A stretch of 64,000 nucleotides of DNA, taken from positions 1 to 64,000 of the forward strand of contig DUSI01000049.1 of assembly GCA_012842685.1 (NCBI GenBank). Reading direction: 5' to 3'. Below, piece after piece: positions 1 to 9,025 of the stretch (position 1 is the first letter of the stretch; each line of letters begins with the position of its first letter). Origin of the DNA: Candidatus Fermentithermobacillaceae bacterium (GTDB lineage Bacteria > Bacillota > Sulfobacillia > Fermentithermobacillales > Fermentithermobacillaceae). A program made the position numbers and the translations under genes. The notes under the pieces were generated by a model, which was given only the letters and a program-made list of their open reading frames with translations, searched no databases and was not told the DNA's origin.

Positions 1-176
1 AGCACGTCCTTAAACGTCTCAAGTGGGAAGCTCATGAGCGTGGAGAAAATGGTGCCTCCCACGGTAATGAAGACCGAAGGCGGATCCCAGAATGGCTTGA
101 GCGAGCCGCCCATCGCCATACCGATGAGGACGACCGCAAACACCGCGATCGTGCCTATGAGCGTCGCCAGATCCAT
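1..176 (-). CDS. motA: Flagellar motor stator protein MotA (N-terminal part; runs off the window)
   Basis: The minus strand encodes about 58 residues starting MDLATLIGTIAVFAVVLIG and continuing through a GGSLKPFWDPPSVFITVGGT segment. This is the typical MotA start: a first membrane helix followed by the conserved P-S-x-x-I-x-x-G-G-T motif. MotA forms the proton-conducting stator with MotB and drives flagellar rotation at the cytoplasmic membrane. The gene is the last one visible of the flagellar operon, 68 bp downstream of flgE. The ATG at 174-176 follows a GGGGTG ribosome-binding site. The rest of the gene lies beyond the window, so completeness cannot be judged. Confidence 0.85.
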   Translation of the reverse strand, partial: MDLATLIGTIAVFAVVLIGMAMGGSLKPFWDPPSVFITVGGTIFSTLMSFPLETFKDV

Positions 177-200
177 ATCAACACCCCGTTTCTTTCTGAG

Positions 201-235
201 CTCCGGCGGGAGGAGACCTATCTCTCCCGCCGGAG
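201..235 (-). other. Perfect 12-bp hairpin between flgE and motA
   Basis: The arms CTCCGGCGGGAG (201-212) and CTCCCGCCGGAG (224-235) are exact inverted repeats around an 11-base loop. They lie just downstream of the flgE stop and upstream of motA. On the minus strand the hairpin is followed by CTCAGAAAG, not a U-run, so it is not a canonical intrinsic terminator. It may protect the 3' end of the upstream message, partly terminate, or reduce readthrough into the stator genes. It stands where flbD sits in related operons. Confidence 0.6.
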
Positions 236-244
236 GTTAACCGC

Positions 245-1504
245 TTAACGCTTCAGGTTCACAAGCTCGTGAAGGAGCTCGTCCGAAACTGTGATAATCC
301 TCGAGTTCGCCTGGAAGCCTCTCTGGGTGATGATCATCTGGGTGAACTCCTCAGAGAGGTCCACGTTGGACATTTCCAGAGAGCTGGGAGCGATCGTCCC
401 ACGCCCAGCCGTACCCGCTTCGCCGATGTCGGCCCTTCCGGAGTTATTGGATTCCACGTACAGGTTCTTCCCGAGGGCCTGGAGACCGGCCGGGTTCGGG
501 AAGTTGGCGAGGGCGATCTGGCCGAGGATCCTCGTCTGACCGTTGGAGTAGAACCCGGTGATGATACCCCTCGAATCGAAGGTGAAGGACTCGAGGGTAC
601 CGGTCGGATGACCGTCAATCAAGTCGGTATCGACAGTCGTTGGACCGGCAACCTGAGTCACCTTGCTGAAGTCCAGAGTGATCGTCATCGACGCTACCGA
701 GTCGCTCGGGTTGTAGGTAAACGAGTTGCCGGTCACACCCGAGTACTTGCCCTCGAGGTCAAACGTAATGCGGCCATCTCCGAGCCTCGTCGAAGGATCA
801 TTGGGATCCAGATACACGGCCCAGTCCCAAGCGTTTGTTTCATCAGCGGGATCTACCTTCGTCAGCCTCATGACCAGGGTGTGTGTGCCTCCCTGGGAGT
901 CGTATACCGTGAACGGCACGTCCTGATAGAAGCCTGCGTCGGCCTGCGCATTCAGGTTCCTGTACCAGCTCACGTTTTCCGTCGCCTTGGCCTCCATGTT
1001 GGAGCCGAGGGCGATCCTTATTGGCTGGAGCAGGTTTTCTGGGCGCTGGACAGGGAGCTGTCCGGTCGCCGGATCGACCAACCAACCCAGGACTTTCCTA
1101 CCCTCAGGGTCTACCAGCACACCGTCTCCGTCGATGTTGAAGGCTCCGACCCTGGTGTAGGCCCGCTGTCCGCCTTCCATGACGATGAAGAAACCTTTGC
1201 CTTCGATGGCCACGTCCGTCATCCTCGACGTGGGCTGAAGGTTACCGGAGGTATGGTTTATATCGATGCTTCCAACGGTAACGCCCAAGCCGACCTGCAT
1301 GGGGTTGGTGCCGCCCCTGGCGGACAGGTCGGTCCCCGAGGGCGAGCCGGCGCCACGCAAAGTCTGGCTGAAGACCTCCTGGAACGTCACCCGGGAAGAC
1401 TTGAAACCAGGCGTGTTCACGTTGGCCACGTTATTGCCTATTACGTCCATCCTCGTCTGGTGGGTCCTGAGACCCGACACAGCGCTGAAAAGCGAACGCA
1501 TCAT
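245..1504 (-). CDS. flgE: Flagellar hook protein FlgE
   Basis: This 419-residue protein has the rod/hook family N-terminus (SLFSAVSGLRTHQTRMDVIG, then NNVANVNTPGFKSS) and the matching C-terminal motif (EEFTQMIITQRGFQANSRII). These paired terminal helices pack in the hook core. The middle part has the FlgE signatures EGKGFFIV and a central hook domain. It is the main subunit of the extracellular hook and is exported by the flagellar type III system. It follows the TIGR02530-like gene, with flgD and fliK further upstream; those two encode the hook cap and the length ruler. Length is ordinary for a short Clostridia-type FlgE. Confidence 0.95.
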   Translation of the reverse strand: MMRSLFSAVSGLRTHQTRMDVIGNNVANVNTPGFKSSRVTFQEVFSQTLRGAGSPSGTDLSARGGTNPMQVGLGVTVGSIDINHTSGNLQPTSRMTDVAIEGKGFFIVMEGGQRAYTRVGAFNIDGDGVLVDPEGRKVLGWLVDPATGQLPVQRPENLLQPIRIALGSNMEAKATENVSWYRNLNAQADAGFYQDVPFTVYDSQGGTHTLVMRLTKVDPADETNAWDWAVYLDPNDPSTRLGDGRITFDLEGKYSGVTGNSFTYNPSDSVASMTITLDFSKVTQVAGPTTVDTDLIDGHPTGTLESFTFDSRGIITGFYSNGQTRILGQIALANFPNPAGLQALGKNLYVESNNSGRADIGEAGTAGRGTIAPSSLEMSNVDLSEEFTQMIITQRGFQANSRIITVSDELLHELVNLKR

Positions 1505-1613
1505 GGTACTTCACAAACCCCTTTCGTTTTTCGGGTTACCCGGCTCTCCATCCGTCGCTCCGGAGAGCTTGGCCTCCCTGAAAGGGTCCGGCCCGGGTAC
1601 CGCGTGATTTTGC

Positions 1614-2009
1614 TCAGTTCTCAACGAGCACCGCGCTGTCTATGGAGGTGAACACGTTTTCCTTCATCCGCTCTTCGGGGATCACCGTGATAACCGTCCT
1701 CGTCTGCGGAGCGACCACGAAGGCAATCCCTTTCATCAGAACCAGAGTCGACCTTGCGCCCTTTGCCGAAGCCGTCTCTACGGCGTCCTGGAGTTTGGCA
1801 AGCCTTTCGGCGTCGATCGCATCGGCACACATCCTAAGGCGTTCTTCAGCGTGCTTGGAAAAGGTCACTTGCTTTGAACTCTTGGCTTCTTCCAGGACCT
1901 CCGCAAACGTCTTGCCGGAAGGTCTCGCGGACCTCGACTCAGGTCGGCCGGTCCGTACTTGTTCCGGCGGTCTAACGTCGATCCGCGGGTCAATTACCCT
2001 GAGTTGCAT
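1614..2009 (-). CDS. Flagellar operon protein (TIGR02530 type)
   Basis: This 131-residue protein has a divergent N-terminus and a conserved C-terminal half beginning FSKHAEERLRMCADAID. It continues with a segment typical of the small flagellar operon protein that sits between flgD and flgE in Bacillota. Its molecular role is not established; position suggests hook assembly. The start overlaps the end of flgD by 20 nt, which indicates translational coupling. The FSKHA-x-x-R-L motif and the position make the family call good. No signal peptide or membrane segment is visible. Confidence 0.85.
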   Translation of the reverse strand: MQLRVIDPRIDVRPPEQVRTGRPESRSARPSGKTFAEVLEEAKSSKQVTFSKHAEERLRMCADAIDAERLAKLQDAVETASAKGARSTLVLMKGIAFVVAPQTRTVITVIPEERMKENVFTSIDSAVLVEN

Positions 2010-2511
2010 CCACCTCTACCTGCCCTTCTGCGGCTACCTCTTCCAGAGACGCCGTCTCAGCAGGATCCACCGCCGGCGGCTGCGGCTCGGGACCCACGTA
2101 GACCAGGCTGTCTATGGGTATGAGGTAGAGCCCCGACTTCACCATGAGGTTCCCGTTGTGGAAACAGACCGACTCCACCACTCCCTCCATAAACTCGCCG
2201 TCCAGGGCGGCGATGAACGTCTTGCCTATCAGGTTGGCGGCGCTCAGCAGGCTTTGGTTGGCCTGGGCAGCCATCAAGTACCGCAGCGTAGCCTGGACCG
2301 TCTGGTTCAGCTCTCCAATCTGCGTGGCGCTGGAGAACTGGGCCATCTGGGCCAGGAACTCGTGCTCCTTCATGGGCTCCATGGGATCCTGGTACCTCAG
2401 CTGGGTAAGCAAGATCCTCAGGAACTGGTCCTGTAGGTCTTCGACGGTACTCTGCTTGACCGCAAAGGATCCCTGGCTCCCGTACACGCCGCTTACTCCA
2501 TCTATCGCCAA
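1990..2511 (-). CDS. flgD: Flagellar hook assembly (capping) protein FlgD
   Basis: The 173-residue product contains the FlgD_N signature FLRILLTQLRYQDPMEPM followed by FLAQMAQFSSATQIGELN. FlgD caps the growing hook and allows FlgE subunits to polymerise; it is later discarded. A short C-terminal region follows, and the Ig-like and tudor parts of longer FlgD proteins appear reduced, as in many Bacillota. The predicted start is TTG at 2509-2511 behind an AGGAGG site. The last residues are acidic and repetitive. Its place between fliK and the TIGR02530-like gene is the standard one. Confidence 0.92.
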   Translation of the reverse strand: MAIDGVSGVYGSQGSFAVKQSTVEDLQDQFLRILLTQLRYQDPMEPMKEHEFLAQMAQFSSATQIGELNQTVQATLRYLMAAQANQSLLSAANLIGKTFIAALDGEFMEGVVESVCFHNGNLMVKSGLYLIPIDSLVYVGPEPQPPAVDPAETASLEEVAAEGQVEVDATQGN

Positions 2512-2535
2512 TTCACCCGCCTCCTTTCACCCTTG

Positions 2536-3936
2536 CTACACAACGTAGTCCAGTCTCCTTCCCGTCAGGGCCGTCAGATCGGGCGCTCCAGGGACCTGAC
2601 TCGTCACGGTCTCCGCCCTCAGTGACCGGGCCGTGCTCCGCCTTGTCCGAACCATGGCGCCATCTCTGCTCTCCCCGGAAGAAGCCTGCCGGGAATGCCC
2701 TTCGGCAACGGTAAACCCGGCAAGCGTAAGACCGAGCTCGCCGAAGGACCTAGCGAGTTCGTCTGCCGACCTCTCGAGGGCACGGATGGCGTCGTGTGAC
2801 TGGGCGACGAACCTGACTGCGATATCCTGGCCCCTTGCCGTGAGCACGGCAGTCACCTTCCCGAGATCCGGAGGATCCAGCCTGAGCTCCACGCTCCTCG
2901 GGAGTTTTCTCAGGGATTCTTCCCTCAGCCGCTCGGCCAAGGCCCGGACCTCGCCTGTGGCGAGCTGCCCGCTCCCATCGAGCCTTATCTCGCCCTCCGT
3001 ACGGGCGAGGGCGCTGCCGGCCGCGTCTCCGGCGGCCAGAACCTGCCCGGCGAGTTCCGCGTCAACGTTTTCCGTGTGACTCACGGCCTTCGTCTCTTCT
3101 GCGGGTACAGACTGCTCCGGTCCCACTGTGAGCGGGGCTACATCTTGCGAGCCTTCCCCGGAAACGTTGGAGAGAAGACCGCCCGGCGCCAAAGCCTCTG
3201 GACCTGCGTGGCCAGCCGCGACCTGGTCACCGCCTGCGACCGGGGCCTTCCCTGCGACCATCCTCACTGTCCGCCATAAACCCGCCTCGGACCCATAGAG
3301 AAAGTCTTCTCGCGGGACGAGGTGCTCGCCAGTGAGGCGCACGTCCACACTCACATGGCCGCCACCTTCTTCGGGCGCTTCGTCCAGCACCGCCACCGGT
3401 CCCAAGTTTCTGCCCACGCCGACGCCATGCATCGCATCGACGTTACCCTCCGACGCAGCGAACCCGAGGGCGCCTGACGTCATCCCGAAGTTCACCTGAG
3501 CGCCAGAGGTCTCTGCTTCCGCGTGTACACCGGGAGGAAGCTCGTCCTTGGGTACGGCGAGTTCCGGCCGGATCGCAGGCGCGCCAAGCAGCCTGAATGA
3601 GGCGAAAGGCAACGCCTTCTCAAGGAGAGACTCTCCTTCCACTGATCCGGCGGCAGACAAGATGTGCGTCTCTGGCTGCTCGGTCCGCCCAGTGTAGGAC
3701 GGTCCACCCTGAAGGAGGCCGGCTTCCAGAGAGTTCAGACCGTTATCGCCCGCCTCAGAAGCCGGGGCGACCTGGGGGACAAAGCCATGGGCAGTGCCGG
3801 AACTGCCGAGCATGGATGCGATGAGGGACGCGAACAAATCGCTGGTCCTGTCTTTCCCAACCTGCGCTCCCTGGGATGATTGGGTGCCCTCCGCCCGGGA
3901 CAGGATCCCTAGAGCCCCTTCAAGTGCTAGGTACAT
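2536..3936 (-). CDS. fliK: Flagellar hook-length control protein FliK
   Basis: The 466-residue protein has a long, low-complexity, Ala/Gly/Glu-rich N-terminal and central part. A conserved C-terminal Flg_hook domain includes SVELRLDPPDLGKVTAVL and IRALERSADELARSFGELGL. FliK acts as a secreted ruler for hook length and, through its C-terminal domain, switches the export gate from hook to filament substrates. Only the C-terminal domain is conserved in sequence, so the call rests on that domain plus position between fliJ and flgD. No membrane segment is present, as expected for a secreted substrate of the flagellar export apparatus. Confidence 0.9.
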   Translation of the reverse strand: MYLALEGALGILSRAEGTQSSQGAQVGKDRTSDLFASLIASMLGSSGTAHGFVPQVAPASEAGDNGLNSLEAGLLQGGPSYTGRTEQPETHILSAAGSVEGESLLEKALPFASFRLLGAPAIRPELAVPKDELPPGVHAEAETSGAQVNFGMTSGALGFAASEGNVDAMHGVGVGRNLGPVAVLDEAPEEGGGHVSVDVRLTGEHLVPREDFLYGSEAGLWRTVRMVAGKAPVAGGDQVAAGHAGPEALAPGGLLSNVSGEGSQDVAPLTVGPEQSVPAEETKAVSHTENVDAELAGQVLAAGDAAGSALARTEGEIRLDGSGQLATGEVRALAERLREESLRKLPRSVELRLDPPDLGKVTAVLTARGQDIAVRFVAQSHDAIRALERSADELARSFGELGLTLAGFTVAEGHSRQASSGESRDGAMVRTRRSTARSLRAETVTSQVPGAPDLTALTGRRLDYVV

Positions 3937-3948
3937 GATGCTCGTTTC

Positions 3949-4398
3949 TCACCTCTCTTTCGCTCTGAGATATCTTTCTGCTCCGATTTCGTCCAGGATC
4001 TTCGCCTGCTGCCACCAGAAAGCGTCCATATACTCGCGAAGTTTGTTCTCCCGGTGCCTCTCCAGGGCTTTCTCCTCCTGGGTCCTCAGGATGGCTATCT
4101 CCCTCGCCTTCCGGGTTATCTCCCGTTTGGCCCTAAGGTCCACCGTGTGCCTGTAGATCTCGCTGTCGATGGACTCGCCGAACCTCACCATGTGCTTCAA
4201 GGACCGCGAGTCGAGCCTGCCGGAGAGGGCTTCTCTCATCTCCATAACCGCTTCTTCTCTGGCCTTCCGGGCCGCGTCGAGCCTGGACTTAGCGGCATTC
4301 TCGTTCCTCTGGGCCTCTCCGAGCTTCTCTTCCGCAAGCAGCTTCTTGAGCCGCCTTATCTCGAGAACCCGTTCCAGAGGAAACTCAAACTTCTTCAA
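3949..4398 (-). CDS. fliJ: Flagellar export protein FliJ
   Basis: The 149-residue protein is almost wholly charged and helical, with heptad-like Glu/Lys/Arg/Ala runs predicting a long two-helix coiled coil. It begins MKKFEFPLERVLEIRRLKK, the usual FliJ start (F-x-F-x-L-x-x-V-L). FliJ is the central stalk of the flagellar export ATPase, structurally like the F1 gamma subunit, and links FliI to the FlhA export gate. Size and position directly after fliI match the family. The sequence itself is weakly conserved, so context carries part of the weight. Confidence 0.88.
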   Translation of the reverse strand: MKKFEFPLERVLEIRRLKKLLAEEKLGEAQRNENAAKSRLDAARKAREEAVMEMREALSGRLDSRSLKHMVRFGESIDSEIYRHTVDLRAKREITRKAREIAILRTQEEKALERHRENKLREYMDAFWWQQAKILDEIGAERYLRAKER

Positions 4399-4436
4399 AC
4401 CCGTCCCCGTCCTTTATCGACATTGATCCCGATTTG

Positions 4437-5762
4437 CTAAACCGCCTGGGCGCCGGAAAAGAGCCCGGTCAGAAGAGAAACCGTCTCGTCAAAGGAGTAC
4501 TTCTCGTCAACTCCCTGCCTCAGGAACTCATTCACCCTGTCGATGTAGTCGAGGGCATGATCGATCCGCTCGTTTGAGCCCCTCACGTACGCCCCGATGT
4601 TTATGAGGTCTTCTGCCTTCTTGTAGGTCGCGAGGACGGCCCGCAGCTCCTTGGCCGCCTCCCTTTGGGCAGCCCCCGTAACCACGGTCATGAGCCTGGA
4701 CACCGAGGCGAGCACGTCGATGGCCGGGTAGTGACCGAGCTGGGCGAGTTCCCGGGAGAGGACTATGTGTCCGTCGAGAATTCCTCTCGCCGCGTCGGCG
4801 ATGGGCTCATCCATGTCGTCGCCCTCGACGAGTACAGTGTAGATCCCTGTGATGCTGCCCGTGGCGCTCTTACCCGCCCGCTCGAGGAGCTTGGGGAGGT
4901 TTGCGAAAACCGAAGGAGTGTAACCCCGGGTGGTCGGAGGTTCTCCCGTCGCGAGGCCCACTTCCCTGAGGGCCATGCACCACCTGGTGAGCGAGTCCAT
5001 CATCAGTAGGACCGACATCCCCCGGTCTCTGAAGTACTCTGCGATGGCCGTCGCCACCCACGCCGCCTTTATCCTCATGAGGGCCGGCTCGTCCGACGTC
5101 GCCACCACGACCACGGATCTCTTGAGTCCCTCCGGCCCTAAGTCCCGTTCGATGAACTCCTTGACCTCGCGGCCTCTCTCGCCGATCAGCGCGATCACGT
5201 TCATGTCTCCCGACGTGTTCCGCGCTATCATGCCCATGAGGGTCGATTTACCCACGCCGGAGCCGGAGAAAATGCCTATCCTCTGGCCTTCGCCGAGGGT
5301 AAGGAGCCCGTCTATGGCTTTGACTCCGGTGGCGAGGGGGCTTCGAATTCTGTCCCTCTCTAGGGGCGACGGGGGCCGTTCGATGGTCGGGTAGTACTTG
5401 TCCACGGCCCACCAGGGCTTCTTGTCCATAGGAAAGCCCAGGGCGTCCACGACGCGGCCGAGCATGCCCTCTCCTACGGGTACCTTGAGCTGCCTGCCCG
5501 TAGCCTCTACCGGTGTGCCCGGCGCCACGCCATCAAGCTCGCCGTAAGGCATGAGGAGGACGCGCCCATCCTTGAACCCGACCGCTTCGCTCAGGACCGG
5601 GATCCCCGAATCGGGCAGGAGATAGCACATCTCGCCCATCTTGACCTTGGGTCCCGAGGATTCTATGAGGAGACCCACGACGTCCTTGACCACGCCTCCG
5701 TAGGTGAGCGGCTGGACAGATCTCACCGTCTCTTCGTAGACCTGAAAAGACACTTCGTTCAT
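4437..5762 (-). CDS. fliI: Flagellum-specific ATPase FliI
   Basis: This 441-residue protein is an F1-beta-like ATPase. It shows the Walker A loop FSGSGVGKSTLMG near residue 165, the Walker B region VLLMMDSLTRW and the SGR-equivalent arginine region ALREVGLATGEPPTTRGY. FliI powers entry of flagellar substrates into the type III export gate and works with FliH and FliJ, encoded on either side. The ATG overlaps the fliH stop (ATGA), indicating coupled translation. Length and all catalytic motifs are intact. Confidence 0.96.
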   Translation of the reverse strand: MNEVSFQVYEETVRSVQPLTYGGVVKDVVGLLIESSGPKVKMGEMCYLLPDSGIPVLSEAVGFKDGRVLLMPYGELDGVAPGTPVEATGRQLKVPVGEGMLGRVVDALGFPMDKKPWWAVDKYYPTIERPPSPLERDRIRSPLATGVKAIDGLLTLGEGQRIGIFSGSGVGKSTLMGMIARNTSGDMNVIALIGERGREVKEFIERDLGPEGLKRSVVVVATSDEPALMRIKAAWVATAIAEYFRDRGMSVLLMMDSLTRWCMALREVGLATGEPPTTRGYTPSVFANLPKLLERAGKSATGSITGIYTVLVEGDDMDEPIADAARGILDGHIVLSRELAQLGHYPAIDVLASVSRLMTVVTGAAQREAAKELRAVLATYKKAEDLINIGAYVRGSNERIDHALDYIDRVNEFLRQGVDEKYSFDETVSLLTGLFSGAQAV

Positions 5763-6484
5763 GGCGTTTCGACCCCCAGCACTTTCTTGCGGGCTTCCGC
5801 CAGAGCGATCGCTATCGAGCGGATCTGGGACTCAATCGTCACGTCCACATAGCCGTGAGGAGTGGAGACTATGGCTCCCCCCGCGACTTCCGCATCTCCG
5901 ACTACCTCCACAGACTTTGCGCCGAACTCCCTCTTCAGGGTTGGGACCTCTCCTTCTACGAGGGCCACGAGTTCGGGCGGCACCTTGATGAAAAACTCCT
6001 TCTCGTCTTTGAGAGCCCTGAGGCCTTGCCTGATGAGGTCGAGGATGACCTCGGGCTTGGTTTCGAAGGCCTCGCCCAGGACTTTGCGGCTTATCTCTAT
6101 GACCAGAGCCAGGATGCGCGGTTCCGCCTCGGCGAGCATCTTCCCATGGGCTTCCCTTGCCGCCTGGAGGGCCGTCTCGGCATCTCTGATGAGCGCCTCG
6201 GCTTCGGACAGGCCTTTGGAAAACCCCTCAGAATATCCCTGGCTTCTGCCCGACTCCCTGGCTTCTTCGGCTATCTTCGCCGCCTCGTCCCTTGCGCGGA
6301 GAAGCGTGGCCTCGGCTTCTTCCTTGGCCCGTTCAAGGACAGCGTGCGCCTCTCTCTTCGCCTTTTCGAGGATTTCGGCGGGATCCGGAAGGACGGGCTC
6401 GGGCCTGTTCTCGACTTCCAGGACCTTGGGCACCGGGCGCCTAACGGCAGTTGGTTGGGAGCGGAACACCCTAGACAACGACAT
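5759..6484 (-). CDS. fliH: Flagellar assembly protein FliH
   Basis: The protein (about 241 residues) has a central region rich in Ala, Glu and Arg, predicting a long coiled coil. A conserved C-terminal domain contains LVIEISRKVLGEAFE and FIKVPPELVALVEGE and ends in an HGYVDVTIESQI motif shared with the V/F-ATPase E/delta-like stator subunits. FliH regulates and tethers FliI at the export apparatus. I place the start at ATG 6482-6484 because a GGAGGAGG site lies just upstream; a longer reading to 6499 is open. The gene overlaps the end of fliG and the start of fliI. Confidence 0.92.
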   Translation of the reverse strand: MSLSRVFRSQPTAVRRPVPKVLEVENRPEPVLPDPAEILEKAKREAHAVLERAKEEAEATLLRARDEAAKIAEEARESGRSQGYSEGFSKGLSEAEALIRDAETALQAAREAHGKMLAEAEPRILALVIEISRKVLGEAFETKPEVILDLIRQGLRALKDEKEFFIKVPPELVALVEGEVPTLKREFGAKSVEVVGDAEVAGGAIVSTPHGYVDVTIESQIRSIAIALAEARKKVLGVETP

Positions 6485-7487
6485 CGTCGCCTCCTCCACG
6501 CCCTACGACGATCTCGCCCTGGTCTTCTAGACGCCTGATAATCGCCACAATCCGCTGCTGGGCGTCTTCCACATCCCGCATACGGACCGGACCAAGGTAG
6601 TCGATGCTTTCTTTGAGCGTCTCCACCGCCCTGGACGAGAGGTTCTTGAAGATCTTCTCTTTGACTTCGTCCGAAGCAGCCTTGAGAGCGAGCGGGAGAT
6701 CTCTCGACATGTCGACTTCCCTGAGGAAGCGCTGGACTGCGCGGTCGTCGAGGTAGATGATGTCCTCGAACAGGAACATCCGGCGCTTTATCTCTTCGGA
6801 TAGCTCAGGCGCCTCGACATCGAGGGCATTGAGGATGGTTTTCTCGGTCTGCCTGTCTACATTGTTCAGGATCTCAACGACTGCGCCTACGCCGCCTGTG
6901 CGCGTGTAATCCTGGCCCACTACGTTCACAAGTTTGCGTTCAAGGATGCGCTCGATTTCCTTAATAACTTCGGGGCTCGTCCCTTCCATGGAGGCGATCC
7001 GCCTGGTCACCTCGACCTGGAGGTCGGGGGCGAGCGAAGCGAGGATGGCACCCGCCTGATTAGGTGCCAGATAGCTGAGGATGAGCGCTATTGTCTGGGG
7101 AGACTCAGATTCCAGGAAGTTCAGAAGCTGGCCGGGTTCGGCCTTCCTGGCGAAGTCGAAAGGCCTCACCTGGAGGGATGCCGTAAGCCGGCTCAAGACG
7201 TCTACGGCCTTTTCCTTCCCAAGAGCCTTTTCCAGGAGCACCTTGGCATACTCGATGCCGCCCTCGTCTATGTACTGCTGGGCCATGGCCATGTCGGCGA
7301 ATTCCGCGAGGACCTGGTCCCTCACGTCCTGGTCCACCCTCTTGGTGCTGGCGATCTCCAGTGTCAGGACGTCGATGTCTTCTTCTTTCATGTGCTTCAT
7401 AACCTGAGCCGAGAGATCAGGACCCAGGGTGATGAGGAGGATCGCCGCCTTCTCTTTTCCCGATAGGACGCCTCGCCGGGTAGACAT
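6471..7487 (-). CDS. fliG: Flagellar motor switch protein FliG
   Basis: The 338-residue protein carries the three FliG domains. The N-terminal part (GKEKAAILLITLGPDLSAQV) binds FliF. The middle part contains the EHPQ-like ESESPQTIALILSYL. The C-terminal torque domain contains FEDIIYLDDRAVQRFLREV. FliG forms the upper rotor ring and transmits torque from the MotAB stator. Charged residues of the torque helix (DDRAVQRFLREVD) are present. The start overlaps the fliF stop in a TGATG arrangement, indicating coupling. Everything is ordinary for a functional switch protein. Confidence 0.96.
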   Translation of the reverse strand: MSTRRGVLSGKEKAAILLITLGPDLSAQVMKHMKEEDIDVLTLEIASTKRVDQDVRDQVLAEFADMAMAQQYIDEGGIEYAKVLLEKALGKEKAVDVLSRLTASLQVRPFDFARKAEPGQLLNFLESESPQTIALILSYLAPNQAGAILASLAPDLQVEVTRRIASMEGTSPEVIKEIERILERKLVNVVGQDYTRTGGVGAVVEILNNVDRQTEKTILNALDVEAPELSEEIKRRMFLFEDIIYLDDRAVQRFLREVDMSRDLPLALKAASDEVKEKIFKNLSSRAVETLKESIDYLGPVRMRDVEDAQQRIVAIIRRLEDQGEIVVGRGGGDDVVV

Positions 7488-9013
7488 CAGTACTCATCCT
7501 CCAATAGCCATGTCTTTATGAGCGCCGCTACCGCTGCGGGGTTCACCCGAGCCATGCGCTCAATGTCCTCTCTGACCTTCTGCCTGCTCAAGAGGTCAGG
7601 TGACAGACTGGGCGCTTCTTCTGCCACGAGAAGAGGTTCGGGCGCGACTTCCACTGCCTCCGCCCTGCGCCGCCTCATGATAAGGAGGATGATCGTCCCA
7701 ATGATGAGTGCGGCGGCTACGGCAATGGCGTAGATGTATATCCTCGGGAAGGAAGGCTCGGGTGGAGTCATGCCTCCCTGGATGACGTCCGCGAGGCTGG
7801 TGTCAAAGGGCATACCTATTACGCTTATCCTGTCCTCTCTCAGGGGATCGAGCCCCAGCGCGGCGGTAACTGCTTGGGTGATGAGGCTCCTGGAATCGTC
7901 ATCAAGTTCTTTGTTTACCATCACGGCCACTGAAAGGTTCTTTATGGTTCCGGGGGTGACGATGGTCTCGGTGGTCCGGCGGTTAACCTCGTAGTTTGTG
8001 ATGGTCTCCGTGCGCTGGTACTGTGACTGCCCCTGCCCGGCTGTACCGTAGGTGGGAACATCCAGCCCTCCAGCCACTCCGCCCACCGGCGTTCCCGTCC
8101 CCTGGTAAGTCTCGGTCACTTGCTGGGTGCTCCTGAGGACGCCTTGCGGGTCGCTCGTGTACTCATCGTCGACGATCCTTACCTGATCCAAATTCAGGGT
8201 TGCCCTCACCTGGCAGACCACGTTCCCGGGACCGAGGACCGGAGTGAGGGTCGCGAGGAGCCGCGATTCCAGCTCCCGTTCCACCCGCGAGGTCATCTCA
8301 AATGCGGCGGTAGTTGCGCCTCCACCCAAAGCGTCGTTCCTCAGCTCCTGGGACAGGAGCCTCCCTGAGGTATCCATGACGGTGACGTCGTCGGGGGAGA
8401 GTCCCTCAACCGACCTCGCCACCAGGTTCATGATGCCGCGCACCGTATCCCTGCCCAGCTCCTTACCCGGCACGAGGTCCAAGAGGACCGCAGCGGTGGA
8501 AGGGGTCCTGAGCGTCGCGAATACGGTGCTTTCCGGGATGACGATATGGACCCTGGCATCTCTCACGCCAGAGATGGACTTTATGGTCCTGACAAGCTCG
8601 CCCGAAAGGGCGCGGGTGTATTGGACTCTCCGCTCGAAGTCGGTCGCCCAAATGGAGTTACCCTGAATGCTTTCAAATCCTACGATTCCCGATGACGGCA
8701 GGCCTTGAGAAGCCAGCGAAAGCCGCGTCCTATGTACTTCTTGGCTGGGTATCTTGATGGTGCGGCCGCCGTCGGCGAGCTCGTATGGAATGCCTTGCCT
8801 CTCCAGTTCGTCTACGATGGCCCCGGCGTCCTGGAGGTCAAGGTTAGACCAGAGGATCTCGTAACGATTTCCGCGGGACGAAAAGATGAGGGCGAGCACG
8901 CACAAGACGAAGACCGTCGCGACGCTCGCCATGATGATGATCCTCTGCGTCCTCCCGAGCTTTGACCAGGTATCCCGGATGCCCTTTGTCAGTTGAGCGA
9001 CGCTGGTAGCCAT
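7487..9013 (-). CDS. fliF: Flagellar MS-ring protein FliF
   Basis: The 508-residue protein has a first membrane helix near residues 26-45 (IIIMASVATVFVLCVLALIF). Ring-building motifs (SRGNRYEILWSNLDLQDAGA; RVHIVIPES) follow, then a long periplasmic-side domain and a second helix near residue 425-447 (IYIYAIAVAAALIIGTIILL). It ends in a FliG-binding tail (NPAAVAALIKTWLLED). FliF builds the membrane MS ring on which rotor and export gate assemble. The gene overlaps fliG by one base. No irregularity is seen. Confidence 0.96.
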   Translation of the reverse strand: MATSVAQLTKGIRDTWSKLGRTQRIIIMASVATVFVLCVLALIFSSRGNRYEILWSNLDLQDAGAIVDELERQGIPYELADGGRTIKIPSQEVHRTRLSLASQGLPSSGIVGFESIQGNSIWATDFERRVQYTRALSGELVRTIKSISGVRDARVHIVIPESTVFATLRTPSTAAVLLDLVPGKELGRDTVRGIMNLVARSVEGLSPDDVTVMDTSGRLLSQELRNDALGGGATTAAFEMTSRVERELESRLLATLTPVLGPGNVVCQVRATLNLDQVRIVDDEYTSDPQGVLRSTQQVTETYQGTGTPVGGVAGGLDVPTYGTAGQGQSQYQRTETITNYEVNRRTTETIVTPGTIKNLSVAVMVNKELDDDSRSLITQAVTAALGLDPLREDRISVIGMPFDTSLADVIQGGMTPPEPSFPRIYIYAIAVAAALIIGTIILLIMRRRRAEAVEVAPEPLLVAEEAPSLSPDLLSRQKVREDIERMARVNPAAVAALIKTWLLEDEY

Positions 9014-9025
9014 TGCTCTCCCCCG

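Noticed and set aside
269-1651. Long plus-strand open frame opposite flgE
   Set aside because: It is the antisense shadow of flgE, a result of high GC content. No homology-like features.
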